Below, in pieces: positions 62,840-64,000 of a stretch of DNA of 64,000 nt. The translations under genes and the position numbers were made by a program. The notes under the pieces were generated by a model, which made no database searches, was not told where the DNA came from, and worked only from the letters and a program-made list of their open reading frames with translations. The first letter of the stretch is position 1; the number at the start of each line of letters is the position of its first letter. The stretch is from Isochrysis galbana (taxonomy: Eukaryota > Haptophyta > Isochrysidales > Isochrysidaceae), in contig CM030931.1 in NCBI GenBank assembly GCA_018136815.1, forward strand, positions 1,043,511 through 1,107,510, read 5' to 3'.

Positions 62840-62856
62840 TAGAGTACCCTACTCTA
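62840..62856. promoter_or_regulatory. Inverted repeat upstream of the 62899 gene
   Basis: TAGAGTA-CCC-TACTCTA, 43-59 nt before ATG 62899; related to the palindromes at 56456 and 52615. Confidence 0.5.
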
Positions 62857-62898
62857 GGGCAAACTAAAGCCCGCTGGTCATTGAAGCTTCACAGAAAG

Positions 62899-63973
62899 AT
62901 GCTCTGCGGCAAGCGATTGGCGCAGGCGTTCTTGCTGCCGTCCGCCCTCGTCCCGCTCGGCGGAGGCTCTTTGATCACGATGTGTTCATCTGCTGCTATG
63001 CAGGTGAACGCTTGCGCACTTGCGAGCATCGCGCAATATTTCGCCTATCGTCCTATGCTCTGGTCTCATCCGGAATCCTTAACGGTGTGGACACCTCGCA
63101 GACACATGAGCACCACCCAGGAGCTCAAACAATCAAACATGCATGGCCACCCTCAGGTAGACCGCGAGTATCCTGGGACTGCTGTGGTGCGTATGCACGC
63201 GGCACGCGAACGAGCCCGCTCTCTGAAGCCTGACGAGCTCAACGACGACTGGCAGGCAGTTCGCCGCCGCATCCTGTGGGCTGCTGGCCTCCGAGATCTA
63301 ACGGATGTGCCACCTGGCGCGGGCTACACTGGGCATGCATTCAACGACGACAATCATTGCGACGCTACATGCATGTCAGACGATGTAAGCTACAATACAA
63401 ACAATGGGCCCGATCGGGTCGCAGGCATCGCTTTAGGTAACAGACTTGGTCCGGGCATAGTGACTGCATCCGATCCTGATCTCGGTCCCGGAGGTTCGCT
63501 GTGCCTCCGCCCAGATGAGACATCCCACTCCCAAAAATTGGCCTCACAGCAACAAGAGATAGCCTCGCCTGCACCAGGCTGCTGAAGATTTGCTGTATTC
63601 GTCGCATGCTCGTGGGTGGCCTCACTTGGATTCCCAAGTTGTCTTACCGTACGTGATACTCAATGGCATCATCGGCACATAAACCCAACCTGCGCGTTCT
63701 GTAGGTTCATGGTCAACCTGCACGAATGGATGTCACCTGGATCCGCCGCGTGATGTTGCTCATGTCCAGTTTCGCTCTCGCATTGCATTCAAGCTTGTTT
63801 GGTGCCCACCAGATTTCGGAACATTTGTGTTGGTTGATGATGCTGGCGCTCTATTGAACAAAGGCACACCATGTGGCAGCATGCCAGCAATGGGTTACCG
63901 CCAATCAAACTACCAACTCGTGCGTGGATCAAAATACGCGGTCGAGGCCGACCGCATCGCTTCGAGCAAGTAG
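62899..63973 (+). CDS. Conserved protein of unknown function, two exons
   Basis: Exon 1 62899-63493, exon 2 63705-63973, intron 211 nt (donor GTTCGC, acceptor CTGTAG); 287 residues. Conserved-looking blocks: ARERARSLKPDELNDDW, RRRILWAAGLRDLTDVPPG, YTGHAFNDDNHCDATCM, then LGPGGS-WSTCTNGCH across the splice, DVAHVQFRSRIAFKLVWCPP, FVLVDDAGALLNKG and LVRGSKYAVEADRIA. I recall similar uncharacterised proteins in algae but know no function. A further in-frame intron is possible at 63004-63156 (ATGCAG then GTGAAC; CCTCAG then GTAGAC), which would remove 51 unconserved residues. The N-terminus could be an organelle-targeting peptide. Confidence 0.75.
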
Positions 63974-64000
63974 CAACAGCTACCATCGTTATCAAGAAGT

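Overview
The window is nuclear DNA of a GC-rich eukaryote, most likely a unicellular alga. The evidence is single-copy genes split by short GT-AG introns (about 90-200 nt), eukaryotic families (cytochrome c, Pus10, an EDR2/DUF1336 protein, cytosolic and membrane-anchored sulfotransferases, a CYP74-like P450, a MerC-domain protein) and a dense load of LINE, copia, gypsy and hAT elements. I cannot name the species. There is a 100-N assembly gap at 55611-55710. I saw no rRNA, tRNA or CRISPR.

Host genes, left to right: a large coiled-coil protein (5526-8645, -); an EDR2-like DUF1336 protein (11119-13874, -); a small PDZ protein (16183-16503, +); Pus10 pseudouridine synthase (20358-21875, -); a CHORD-like/LysM protein (24432-25576, -); a membrane-anchored sulfotransferase (29770-32129, -); an ATP-grasp ligase (33182-34603, -); a CYP74-like P450 in about eight exons (38167-40970, +); a cytosolic-type sulfotransferase in three exons (51091-52540, -); a MerC-domain membrane protein (55750-56400, -); cytochrome c in two exons (58476-58993, -); and a conserved protein of unknown function in two exons (62899-63973, +). 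They do not form a pathway. Four of them share a long upstream element and three others share a palindromic upstream motif, so two promoter classes may be visible.

Between the genes lies nested transposon DNA. 5'-truncated LINE copies are recognised by the C-terminal zinc-finger end of ORF2 and by their 3'UTR. An ORF1-only retroelement (59935-61495) and a short retroelement (26951-27709) each have matching target-site duplications. A hAT element (26788-28943) and a hAT MITE (14819-15717) each have an 8-bp duplication. A copia element with two 247-bp LTRs (43847-48960) sits inside an older, rearranged copia copy.

The most interesting signal is a retroelement architecture. A small hairpin lies a few bases upstream of an ATG; where target-site duplications define the ends, the hairpin is the extreme 5' end and the 3' end is a run of T rather than A. 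The stem sequence differs between copies while pairing is kept. Different families, with ORF1, ORF2 or neither, end in a similar 3' motif, which suggests a shared retrotransposition machinery.
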